Positions 7,766-15,100 of a DNA stretch of 36,998 nucleotides are shown here, one piece after another. The stretch covers positions 1 through 36,998 of the forward strand of contig CAZXBG010000015.1 of NCBI GenBank assembly GCA_964638865.1, read 5' to 3'. Source of the stretch: UBA7236 sp964638865. Its GTDB lineage: Bacteria; Bacteroidota; Bacteroidia; Chitinophagales; BACL12. Within the stretch, counting starts at the first letter, position 1. Every line of letters starts with the position of its first letter. The position numbers and the translations under genes were made by a program. The notes under the pieces were generated by a model, which saw only the letters and a program-made list of their open reading frames with translations, was not told the origin of the DNA and made no database searches.

Positions 7766-8335
7766 TTATTTAGCTGCAGGAGGTAATAAAACGCCATCCA
7801 CTACATAAATAATACCATTGGAGGCAGCAATAGTGGCGATAACATTTACTGTTTCATTAATTACGATCTTATCACCCAGCATGCTTATTTTGATATTATC
7901 ACCGTTAGCCATTCCGATGTTCTGACCATCCTGCATGTATTCCGTTTTATACCCTCCAACAGCAACATGATATTCCAGAATGTTTTTTAATACCTCTTTA
8001 TTCTCTTCTTTTAAAAGATCATCAAGTGTTCCTGCCGGTAGTTTATCAAAAGCAGCGTTTGTTGGTGCAAATACAGTGAATGGTCCTGCATTGGAAAGAT
8101 CATCAACATATTCAACGTGTTTTAATGCAGCTACCAAAGTGGTATGATCCGGAGAACTCACGGCAACTTTTACTACATCTTTTTGTGACTCATCGTCGGC
8201 AACAGTTTCTTGTCCGCCGCTCTTTATCACATTAGTATCCTCTGATACATCCATAGCGTTTTCGGGATTACCACCACATCCCAAAAAGAATGCAGTTATT
8301 GCGGTAATACAGAAAATATAAATTAATTTACGCAT
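7766..8335 (-). CDS. Fasciclin (FAS1) domain lipoprotein
   Basis: A 189-residue protein with lipobox FLGC (about residues 17-20), an acidic linker, and one FAS1 domain. The domain shows the H1 motif NAGPFTVFAPTNAAFDKLP (about residues 82-100), a central LEYHVAVGG (near 119-127) and the H2-like NGIIYVVDGVLLPP at the end. FAS1 domains mediate protein or glycan binding at the cell surface. It lies between nosZ (35 bases upstream) and the nos membrane protein, in the same direction, so it is probably part of the N2O operon. Its job there is unknown; a scaffold for NosZ or an accessory chaperone are possibilities (inference). Confidence 0.9.
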   Translation of the reverse strand: MRKLIYIFCITAITAFFLGCGGNPENAMDVSEDTNVIKSGGQETVADDESQKDVVKVAVSSPDHTTLVAALKHVEYVDDLSNAGPFTVFAPTNAAFDKLPAGTLDDLLKEENKEVLKNILEYHVAVGGYKTEYMQDGQNIGMANGDNIKISMLGDKIVINETVNVIATIAASNGIIYVVDGVLLPPAAK

Positions 8336-8370
8336 AACTTTAAATTTAGTGGTGAATAAAAACCATTTTT

Positions 8371-10353
8371 TTATTTGCCAGTGGTAGCTTTAACCTCAGC
8401 TGTTTTTCCGGTACTGAAAATAATTGGCACACTAGAACCTGCCGGTGACACTCTGATATATCCCTGCATTTCCTGATGCAAAGCAGAACAAAAATCAGTA
8501 CAATAGAATGGAAATATTCCAACCCTGTCAGGATTCCACTTTAAAGTTTGAGTTTCTCCGGGCATAATTAATAATTCTGCATTATTTGCTCCTTTAATTG
8601 CAAATCCATGTGGCACATCCCAATCTTGTTCAAGATTTGTTACATGGAAATAAACTTCATCACCAATTTTAACCCCTTCAATATTATCGGGTACCAAATG
8701 CGAACGGATTGCAGTCATATAAATATGCACTTTATTTCCCTCGCGTACTACTTTTGTTTCTTTTTCCTGTTTGGTTGCATATGGATGATTATTTTCTTCC
8801 AGTTTATAGATTTTTTTCGAATTTGGCATAATCAGTTCTGCAGGAATTGCTTCTGCATAATGTGGTTCGCCAATTGTTGGAAAATCTAATAATAATTTCA
8901 TTTTATCACCTTCAATACTGAATAACTGAGCTGATTGATTAAGTTCCGGTCCGGTTGGTAAGTACCGATCCTTCGTTATTTTATTGTAGGCAATTACATA
9001 TTTTCCCCAAGGTTTAGATGTTGGTCCTCCCGGTATTGATAAATGACCTATAGAATAATAAGTAGGTACGCGGTCTATTATTTCTAAACTTTTTACATTC
9101 CATTTTACAATTTCGGAGGAAACAAAAAATGAAGTGTATGCGTTGCCTTCATTATCAAATTCAGTATGTAATGGGCCTAATCCCGGTTTTTTAACTTCAC
9201 CATGTAAACAAGACTCGTATTTCAATACTTTTATACCATCGTACTCTGCTTCAAAATCGTTGTTTGCAATTGCTTTTTGAATTTTTTCAAAAGAAAATAC
9301 CGGAATAATTGCAGCGAGTTTCCCACTTCCTACTATATATTGTCCGGTTGGATCAACATCGCAACCATGTGGTGATTTAGGACAAGGAATTAAATACAAA
9401 ATATCTTTTAATTCTTTTGGGTCTAATACGAGTACATCCGTTCTGATTTCTGAAACTGCAGTTTGGGTATTTTCGTCAAAATAATTGTGAGCATATTTTA
9501 CTTTTTGTGCTTTGGCTTTTCCTTCTTTTACATATTGTTCAGCTTTTTTCCAGTTTACTGCAAGAATAAAATCCTTATCTTTTTGACTTGCATTAACTTC
9601 TAAAAGTGTAAATGCTTTTTCTGAATTATAACAACTAAAAAAGAACCAATCGTGTGACGGACCTTTTCCGCCTCTTGCAAGATCCGTGTTCAACGGTGGA
9701 ATTTGTATCTGGAAGGAGAGGTCCATCATACCACTTTCTTTATCTACCCCAACAAAACTTAAGTATCCTTTAAAATTGTCTTTATAGCTGGAAATAGAAA
9801 CATCGGGATTAGCACCATCATAGTCCGGTGGGTAACTAAACCGGGTTCCTGCGATTGTATATTCTGTGTTTTCTGTAATAAATGGTGAAGAGTGATTTCC
9901 TGAACTGTTTGGCAATTCTATAATTTCCGCTGTTCTGAATGTTGTCATATCTATGCGTGCAATACGCGGTGTATTATTGCCATTTCCGAATGCCCACCGT
10001 CCGTCATGTGTTCCGTTAGTAGTGGAAAGTGCAATGTGATGCAAATCATCCCATGGAACATAGCCATGTGAAGTCATAAGCATTGGTTTTGTTTCCTCGC
10101 TATAACCGTATCCTGATTGTGGATCTTGGGAAAAAACCGGGATAACTCGGAATAATCTACCGGACGGAATTCCATAAATGGCCATTTGCCCGCTGAATCC
10201 ACCGGAAACCACACTATAAAATTCGTCGTAAGACCCGGGAGCAACATATACTTTAGAGGCTGCATCACCGGTTGCAATACTGCCTGTGGTTTTAGGTTTG
10301 CAACCATAAGCCCCCAGGGCGATCAGGATTATTAATACAATTAAATTTTTCAT
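8371..10353 (-). CDS. nosZ: Nitrous oxide reductase NosZ, clade II type
   Basis: A 660-residue enzyme that reduces N2O to N2. The N-terminus MKNLIVLIILIALGAYGC is a Sec lipoprotein-type signal with no twin-arginine motif, as in clade II (atypical) NosZ. The beta-propeller contains His motifs expected for the four-copper CuZ site: DDLHHI, HDWFFFSCYN, SPHGCDVDP, GPLHTEFDN, SIGHLSIPGG and GEPHYAEAI. The C-terminal cupredoxin domain has the CuA set: DVPHGFAI, then CTDFCSALHQEM with Cys618, Cys622, His626 and Met629. All key residues look intact. The gene follows the cytochrome c gene after 30 bases and precedes the fasciclin lipoprotein gene. Confidence 0.97.
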   Translation of the reverse strand: MKNLIVLIILIALGAYGCKPKTTGSIATGDAASKVYVAPGSYDEFYSVVSGGFSGQMAIYGIPSGRLFRVIPVFSQDPQSGYGYSEETKPMLMTSHGYVPWDDLHHIALSTTNGTHDGRWAFGNGNNTPRIARIDMTTFRTAEIIELPNSSGNHSSPFITENTEYTIAGTRFSYPPDYDGANPDVSISSYKDNFKGYLSFVGVDKESGMMDLSFQIQIPPLNTDLARGGKGPSHDWFFFSCYNSEKAFTLLEVNASQKDKDFILAVNWKKAEQYVKEGKAKAQKVKYAHNYFDENTQTAVSEIRTDVLVLDPKELKDILYLIPCPKSPHGCDVDPTGQYIVGSGKLAAIIPVFSFEKIQKAIANNDFEAEYDGIKVLKYESCLHGEVKKPGLGPLHTEFDNEGNAYTSFFVSSEIVKWNVKSLEIIDRVPTYYSIGHLSIPGGPTSKPWGKYVIAYNKITKDRYLPTGPELNQSAQLFSIEGDKMKLLLDFPTIGEPHYAEAIPAELIMPNSKKIYKLEENNHPYATKQEKETKVVREGNKVHIYMTAIRSHLVPDNIEGVKIGDEVYFHVTNLEQDWDVPHGFAIKGANNAELLIMPGETQTLKWNPDRVGIFPFYCTDFCSALHQEMQGYIRVSPAGSSVPIIFSTGKTAEVKATTGK

Positions 10354-10383
10354 AATTTATTATTTAGGATTGTTTTTCAAATA

Positions 10384-10881
10384 TTATTTTACTCCATCAT
10401 TACTTCTCATGTATTCCAAAACATCGCGTGCATCGCCGATGGACACATTTTGATTCGGCATACGTGTAAGACAGAGCTCCAGCATTTTTTGAGCCTCCGG
10501 ATCGCGTTCTAACATCACATCAGCATTGGTTGTCATATTCATGATCCATTCAGGTTTGCGTCGGGTAGTAACGCCTTCCCATCCCGGTCCGACAAACCGT
10601 TCAGCTGTAAGCTTATGACAGGAAGAACACTTCATATCATAAATATCTTTACCGCGTTTAACGCGCTCCTGCTCCAAAGGAACGCTTAGGGAAACCATTT
10701 TAACTTCGCCTATTCCGCGACCATCATTGATCATTTTTTCCTGCTCAGTTTCCGCATTCATCATGCTTTTAGGCTTTTCAGCAGCCGGAGTATTGCTAGT
10801 AGTTGTAGTTTCCTTTTTGCCGCATGCCGTTATAAATACCATTAAGCAGAGAGCAACAGAGAGATAGATTATTTTTTTCAT
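10384..10881 (-). CDS. Cytochrome c lipoprotein, probable electron donor to NosZ
   Basis: A 165-residue protein with lipobox ITAC (about residues 17-20), a Thr/Lys-rich linker, and a monoheme class I cytochrome c domain. The heme motif CSSCH lies at about residues 84-88 and a candidate distal Met is in TRMPNQN near the C-terminus. As the first gene of the nos cluster, 30 bases ahead of nosZ, it is a good candidate for the membrane-anchored donor to CuA. A CRP/FNR-type palindrome lies 64-89 bases upstream of its start. No perfect TAnnTTTG was found; near matches occur at 10903-10910 and 10911-10918. Confidence 0.9.
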   Translation of the reverse strand: MKKIIYLSVALCLMVFITACGKKETTTTSNTPAAEKPKSMMNAETEQEKMINDGRGIGEVKMVSLSVPLEQERVKRGKDIYDMKCSSCHKLTAERFVGPGWEGVTTRRKPEWIMNMTTNADVMLERDPEAQKMLELCLTRMPNQNVSIGDARDVLEYMRSNDGVK

Positions 10882-10944
10882 AATATCTTATTTAGAATTA
10901 ATCAAAATTCCAAACTCAGGCTATTAAGATTAATGATAGTTATC

Positions 10945-10970
10945 AGGTGATAAAGTGATATAAATCACCT
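10945..10970. promoter_or_regulatory. CRP/FNR-family operator upstream of the nos cluster
   Basis: The core GTGAT-ATAA-ATCAC (10955-10968) is a perfect 5-4-5 palindrome of the FNR/NnrR/DNR type (TTGAT-N4-ATCAA). A wider overlapping pair, AGGTGAT (10945-10951) and ATCACCT (10964-10970), is also perfect. It lies between the divergent cytochrome c and rfbA genes. Control of nos by oxygen or nitrogen oxides is inferred. Confidence 0.6.
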
Positions 10971-11032
10971 TTCTTAGTCTGATTCATACATGTTATAACA
11001 TAAACAAGAACAGGGTTTAATACCCGAATGAA

Positions 11033-11040
11033 TATCTTTG
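11033..11040 (+). promoter_or_regulatory. -7 promoter element TATCTTTG for rfbA
   Basis: A perfect TAnnTTTG ending 17 bases before GTG 11058. It lies inside the reading frame if ATG 11028 were used as the rfbA start, which argues for the downstream GTG start. Confidence 0.45.
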
Positions 11041-11057
11041 CCAAAAAACAAACAGTT

Positions 11058-11918
11058 GTGAAAGGAATTATTCTTGCAGGAGGATCAGGTACACGTTTGC
11101 ACCCGATAACTTTGGCCATAAGCAAACAGCTAATGCCCATTTATGATAAACCGATGATCTATTACCCATTGTCAACACTTATGATGGCGGGAATTAATGA
11201 TATATTGATCATCTCTACTCCTTATGATCTGCCGGGTTTTCAGCGACTTTTAGGCGATGGATCTAGGATAGGATGTAGTTTTACCTATAAAGAACAGCCT
11301 TCTCCTGATGGATTAGCGCAGGCATTTACTTTAGGAGCTGAATTTATCGGAAATGAAAAAGTAGCCCTCGTTTTGGGTGATAATATTTTTTATGGTGCAG
11401 GGATGGGTGAATTATTAACGGCAAACAATAATCCCGACGGTGGAATTATATATGCATATCACGTGAGTGATCCCGAACGTTACGGAGTAGTGGAATTTGA
11501 TACTTCCGGAAAAGTGATCTCCATAGAAGAAAAACCAAAAACACCTAAATCGAATTATGCTGTTCCTGGATTATACTTTTATGATAATGATGTAGTGGAA
11601 ATTGCAAAAAATTTAAAACCGAGTCCGAGAGGCGAATATGAAATTACGGATGTAAATAAAGAATATTTAAACTCCGGAAAATTAAAAGTTAGTGTTCTTC
11701 CGCGAGGTACTGCCTGGTTCGATACCGGCACTTTCGACTCCTTAATGGCAGCATCTCAATTTGTGCAAATAATAGAACAGCGCCAGGGTCAAAATATTGG
11801 TTGTATAGAAGAGATCGCCTTCCGCAAAAAATTTATTAATGCAGAACAATTGGAAAAAATTGCAACACCATTAATGAAAAGTGGGTATGGTGGGTATTTG
11901 ATGCGGTTGATTAAGTGA
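11058..11918 (+). CDS. rfbA: Glucose-1-phosphate thymidylyltransferase
   Basis: This enzyme makes dTDP-glucose from dTTP and glucose-1-phosphate, the first step toward dTDP-rhamnose and other surface-polysaccharide sugars. The nucleotidyltransferase signature KGIILAGGSGTRLHPIT opens the protein. Further motifs are QLMPIYDKPMIYYPLS, SPDGLAQAF, LGDNIFYG, and GTAWFDTGTFDSLM near the C-terminus. I chose GTG 11058, giving 286 residues, because family members normally begin MKGIILAGG and a perfect -7 box overlaps the 10-residue extension. ATG 11028 is the alternative start. The gene is followed by AT-rich DNA and an IS element rather than further rml genes. Confidence 0.95.
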   Translation: MKGIILAGGSGTRLHPITLAISKQLMPIYDKPMIYYPLSTLMMAGINDILIISTPYDLPGFQRLLGDGSRIGCSFTYKEQPSPDGLAQAFTLGAEFIGNEKVALVLGDNIFYGAGMGELLTANNNPDGGIIYAYHVSDPERYGVVEFDTSGKVISIEEKPKTPKSNYAVPGLYFYDNDVVEIAKNLKPSPRGEYEITDVNKEYLNSGKLKVSVLPRGTAWFDTGTFDSLMAASQFVQIIEQRQGQNIGCIEEIAFRKKFINAEQLEKIATPLMKSGYGGYLMRLIK

Positions 11919-11975
11919 GGAACGAAATTTAGCAGGACTCAGTCATTCAGGTAGGAGATTACTTTAATGTTTTTT

Positions 11976-11997
11976 ATTTTTTGATTATTATTTTTTA
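11976..11997. repeat. Left arm of 22-bp inverted repeat flanking the IS/four-helix-bundle region
   Basis: ATTTTTTGATTATTATTTTTTA here is the reverse complement of 13947-13968 with one mismatch in 22. The pair brackets the IS element and the four-helix-bundle gene. It is low-complexity AT sequence, so chance is possible. Confidence 0.4.
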
Positions 11998-12100
11998 ATT
12001 ATTATTTTTTACTATTTATGTAAATTTGTGTTATTAAATTTATTAAAAGTATAAATTAGATTAGTATTAAAATTTTCGCGATAAATGAATAATAATTAAT

Positions 12101-12108
12101 TATATTTG
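12101..12108 (+). promoter_or_regulatory. -7 promoter element TATATTTG at the IS target site
   Basis: A perfect TAnnTTTG overlapping the left copy of the 9-bp target duplication. Before IS insertion it would have stood about 39 bases ahead of the four-helix-bundle gene. The right copy of the duplication has GATATTTG instead. Confidence 0.35.
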
Positions 12109-12110
12109 TT
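12102..12110. repeat. IS target site duplication, left copy
   Basis: ATATTTGTT immediately outside the left terminal inverted repeat. An identical copy is at 13425-13433. Confidence 0.85.
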
Positions 12111-13424
12111 CACTAGCGTTGCGTCTTTATAAATTGAATTTCAATTGATTATAATTCTGTTCTTTGACTTCTTGGTTATAATTCATAAAAAAGACTTCTT
12201 TTTAATGCCTTTTTTTCGAAAGGCGATATGCTAATATATTGAAGCATTTTATATAATGAATGATTTTCAATCTTCATCTTTTTCTTTGCGATTGCTACGA
12301 TTACTTATACAGATATGGCAACCCATATTTGCGTGCGTACAGCATTTTCGTTTTGGCCCCAAAATGTTTTAATTTTTAAGTGTTGTTTAATCCATTTAAA
12401 AAATAATTCCACATACCATCTGTGCTTATAAAGTCTTGCGACTGTTTCTGTTTTAAGTTTAAAATTATTTGTTAAGAATACAAAGGTTCTGTTTTGCTCA
12501 GCAACATAATATTTTATTCTTCGTAATTTTTCAGGATAATCTTGCTGACTGTAAAAGACCGCCAATTCAACGTCTTGGTCACAAATTAATTCTTTTGATT
12601 TATCAACTGATTGAGATGAAATACGTTTAAACTTTAAATTTGTCTTAGCCCTTACAACAAAAAATGCCCCTTCCGTTTTTATTTTATAAAGTCGCTGATA
12701 ATCTATGTATGCTTTAACCATTATGTAATAACTGCCCTTCAAAATTGTGATTTGGTCCAACACATTTACATCATGAACATCTGCATTTGTTATGTATATA
12801 AAATCTGGCATTGAAGTTTTTAAATCAAGCAAGGTGTGGATTTTAACTGCCCCTTTTGTTGATCTAAAATTTGCCCACCAAAAAACTTCAAGACACAAGT
12901 CGACTGTGGTAGAATCCAGCGCAAATATTTTTCCCTTCAGTTTAACATACAACTGGTTATCCTTAGCATACATTTGATTTGCTTGTTCAATCAGTTTAGT
13001 GCCAAAGTCTTGAAAAATACGCCAATTCCTCACCTCATTTGCTCTTGAAATAGTAGATTTATGAACAATACGGCCTACCCCAAGATGGTATAATTTATCC
13101 GCATTCAAACTTAAACATAGCACCGTATCGCTCATGCTTTCACGATGTGTTAACTGACCAAAAGCTAAGCATAGAAACTGTTTCCAGCATGAAAAGTCTT
13201 TTAATTTGTAATTGCCATTATATTTTTCAACGCTTCTTTTAAAAGCATCTTTTGAAGCAAATTCCATAATTTGAGCAAAAACCATTTTCCCTTTATACAT
13301 CTGTTCTGATTTATTGCAAAGGAAATCAGAAACATTTCAAGTCGTCGCCAACTTAAAATCGCACTAGACTATGAATTACCAAGAGTTTCAAAGAACTTTA
13401 CATCAAAACAACGCAACGCTAGTG
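12111..13424 (-). mobile_element. IS4-family insertion sequence, complete but decayed
   Basis: A 1314-bp element bounded by perfect 14-bp terminal inverted repeats, CACTAGCGTTGCGT at 12111-12124 and its reverse complement at 13411-13424. Identical 9-bp target duplications (ATATTTGTT) flank it, in the range known for the IS4 family. It encodes one transposase on the minus strand that carries a nonsense codon and a lost catalytic Asp, so it should be unable to move by itself. It separates rfbA from the four-helix-bundle gene. Confidence 0.92.
12176..13300 (-). pseudogene. IS4-family transposase, inactivated
   Basis: An N-terminal DUF4372-like region (GKMVFAQIMEF, LAFGQLTHRESMSD) is followed by a DDE transposase domain. 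The first Asp is in FALDSTTVDL. The second should be in a DKAYIDY motif, but reads VKAYIDY: codon 12716-12718 is GTT (Val) where GAT (Asp) is expected. The Glu signature is intact (YKHRWYVELFFKWIK, Y-x2-R-x3-E-x6-K). The frame then stops at TAA (12305-12307) after VAISV. Translation past this stop continues in the same frame with VIVAIAKKKMKIENHSLYKM to a stop at 12176-12178, which is the normal C-terminus of such transposases. Both defects are single-base changes. Confidence 0.88.
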
Positions 13425-13433
13425 ATATTTGTT
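13425..13433. repeat. IS target site duplication, right copy
   Basis: ATATTTGTT directly outside the right terminal inverted repeat, identical to 12102-12110. Confidence 0.85.
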
Positions 13434-13470
13434 TATTAAAATTATTGTTTAATCCTTAAAAAAATAATAA

Positions 13471-13869
13471 ATGAATGCTGAAAAAAGAAAGGTTAACTAT
13501 GACCTTGAGGACAGACTAATTGATTTTACTGTTCTTATTTTTGAAATTGTTGATTCCATATTTAACACAAAGGCGGGCAATCATATTGCAAGTCAATCAG
13601 TTCGCTCCGGTTCAAATCCGGGACTGCATTATGGAGAAGCGCAAAGTGCGGAATCAAGGAGAGATTTTGTATATAAAATAAAAGTTTTGTTAAAAGAATT
13701 AATGGAGTCTAGGGCAGCATTAAAAATAATAAACAGAAAACCCTTGACTGATCGTTTAGATCTTGTGGAAAAGGCGCAATGTGAATGTAACCAGTTAATT
13801 TCTATTTTTGTTGCAAGTATAAAAACTGCTAAAATAAATATGGAAAAGGAAAACGGAAACAATCAATAG
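13471..13869 (+). CDS. Four-helix-bundle protein (S23 / 23S rRNA IVS-type)
   Basis: A 132-residue mostly helical protein with the family pattern YDLEDRLIDFTVLIFEIVD, then GNHIASQSVRSGSNPGLHYG and EAQSAESRRDFVYKIKVLLK. It matches the TIGR02436 / S23 family, first seen in intervening sequences of 23S rRNA genes and also widespread in Bacteroidota chromosomes, often near polysaccharide loci. Its molecular function is unknown. It lies between the IS element and galE. Its original promoter appears to have been split by the IS insertion. Confidence 0.88.
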   Translation: MNAEKRKVNYDLEDRLIDFTVLIFEIVDSIFNTKAGNHIASQSVRSGSNPGLHYGEAQSAESRRDFVYKIKVLLKELMESRAALKIINRKPLTDRLDLVEKAQCECNQLISIFVASIKTAKINMEKENGNNQ

Positions 13870-13946
13870 TATTTGCGCTTAATTTAACAGAATAAATTAA
13901 TGAGTTTAAATTGGTATTTTATTTCTCAAAAAAACGAAATAAATAA

Positions 13947-13968
13947 TAAAAAATAACAATCAAAAAAT
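13947..13968. repeat. Right arm of 22-bp inverted repeat flanking the IS/four-helix-bundle region
   Basis: Reverse complement of 11976-11997 with a single mismatch. With the IS and one target copy removed, the bracketed unit would be about 670 bp. Confidence 0.4.
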
Positions 13969-14048
13969 ATTTAATATCAATCGGATCTCCACCCTTGAGA
14001 TTTGTGTTCTATCATTTTACTTCAACTAAAATACTATAACTAAAAACT

Positions 14049-15086
14049 TTGTCCACTCCAAAAAAAATTCTCATCACCGGCGGAAACGGATTTATCGGCT
14101 CCCATACCATTATCGACCTATTAGAAAAAGGATATGAGATAATCTCCATTGATAATGTTTCCCGATCAAAACAATTTATTGCGGAAAAAATTAAAACCAT
14201 CACCCAAAAAGAATTTACGAATTATCGCGTAGATTGTCGCGACCTTCCGAAATTGAGAAATATTGTTTCGGGACATCCCGATATTGCTGGAATTATCCAT
14301 TTTGCTGCATTTAAATCGGTGAGTGAATCGGTGCAAAAACCGCTGATCTATTTCGATAATAATATGAATTCCACAATTAATATTTTGCGCATCGCAGAAG
14401 AATATCAAATTCCGAATTTTGTTTTTTCTTCTTCCTGCAGCGTATATGGAAATACTACCGAATTACCAGTAAGTGAATTAACACCTCTTTCTACACCTGA
14501 ATCACCTTATGGATGGACAAAACTCCTTGCAGAACAAATGATTGAGGCACACGCAAGATCTGCCGAAACAAACTTTATTTCTTTGCGTTATTTTAATCCT
14601 GTTGGAGCACATGAAAGTGGCGCCATAGGCGAAATTCCTTATAGTGATCCCGAAAATCTTGTTCCCAATATTACGCAAACAGCGATCGGTAAAAAAGAAG
14701 GTTTTACCGTATTCGGAAATACCTATAATACGCCCGATGGAAGTTGTATTCGCGATTATGTGCATGTGATGGACATTGCGGAAGCACATACTCTTGCTCT
14801 CGAATATTTAATGAATGGAAGAAATACCAGTAATTATGAAGTTTTTAATTTGGGTAGTGGAAAGGGAATTTCTGTTTTAGAATTAATTAATGCATTTGAA
14901 AAAGTGAGTGGAAAACAATTAAATTATACGATTGGCGAGCCAAGACCGGGAGATGTTGTTTCCATTTATGCAGATAATACCAAAGCACAGCAAATTTTAG
15001 GCTGGATATGTAAAAGAAATATTGATGAAATGATGTTGTCGGCCTGGAATTGGGAATTGGCTATGCAAAAGGAACAAATTATTTAA
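14049..15086 (+). CDS. galE: UDP-glucose 4-epimerase
   Basis: A 345-residue extended short-chain dehydrogenase that interconverts UDP-glucose and UDP-galactose using bound NAD. The Rossmann motif GGNGFIGSH lies near residues 11-19. The active site shows SSSCSVYG and SPYGWTK (Tyr-x3-Lys), and substrate-binding phrases include RYFNPVGAHESG and PDGSCIRDYVHVMD. The only start codon before the conserved region is TTG at 14049; an in-frame stop at 14037-14039 closes off anything upstream. The gene is followed after 14 bases by terC. Together with rfbA it supplies surface-polysaccharide sugars. Confidence 0.95.
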   Translation: MSTPKKILITGGNGFIGSHTIIDLLEKGYEIISIDNVSRSKQFIAEKIKTITQKEFTNYRVDCRDLPKLRNIVSGHPDIAGIIHFAAFKSVSESVQKPLIYFDNNMNSTINILRIAEEYQIPNFVFSSSCSVYGNTTELPVSELTPLSTPESPYGWTKLLAEQMIEAHARSAETNFISLRYFNPVGAHESGAIGEIPYSDPENLVPNITQTAIGKKEGFTVFGNTYNTPDGSCIRDYVHVMDIAEAHTLALEYLMNGRNTSNYEVFNLGSGKGISVLELINAFEKVSGKQLNYTIGEPRPGDVVSIYADNTKAQQILGWICKRNIDEMMLSAWNWELAMQKEQII

Positions 15087-15100
15087 TTTTAGCTGTTATA

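Noticed and set aside
11976..11997. AT-rich inverted repeat read as an rfbA terminator
   Set aside because: Its partner arm is about 2 kb away, so it cannot form a local terminator hairpin; there is no GC stem.
15050..15100. Upstream TTG start for terC overlapping galE
   Set aside because: ATG 15101 lies 14 bases after galE and begins at the conserved membrane domain; the extra 17 residues are galE codons read in another frame.
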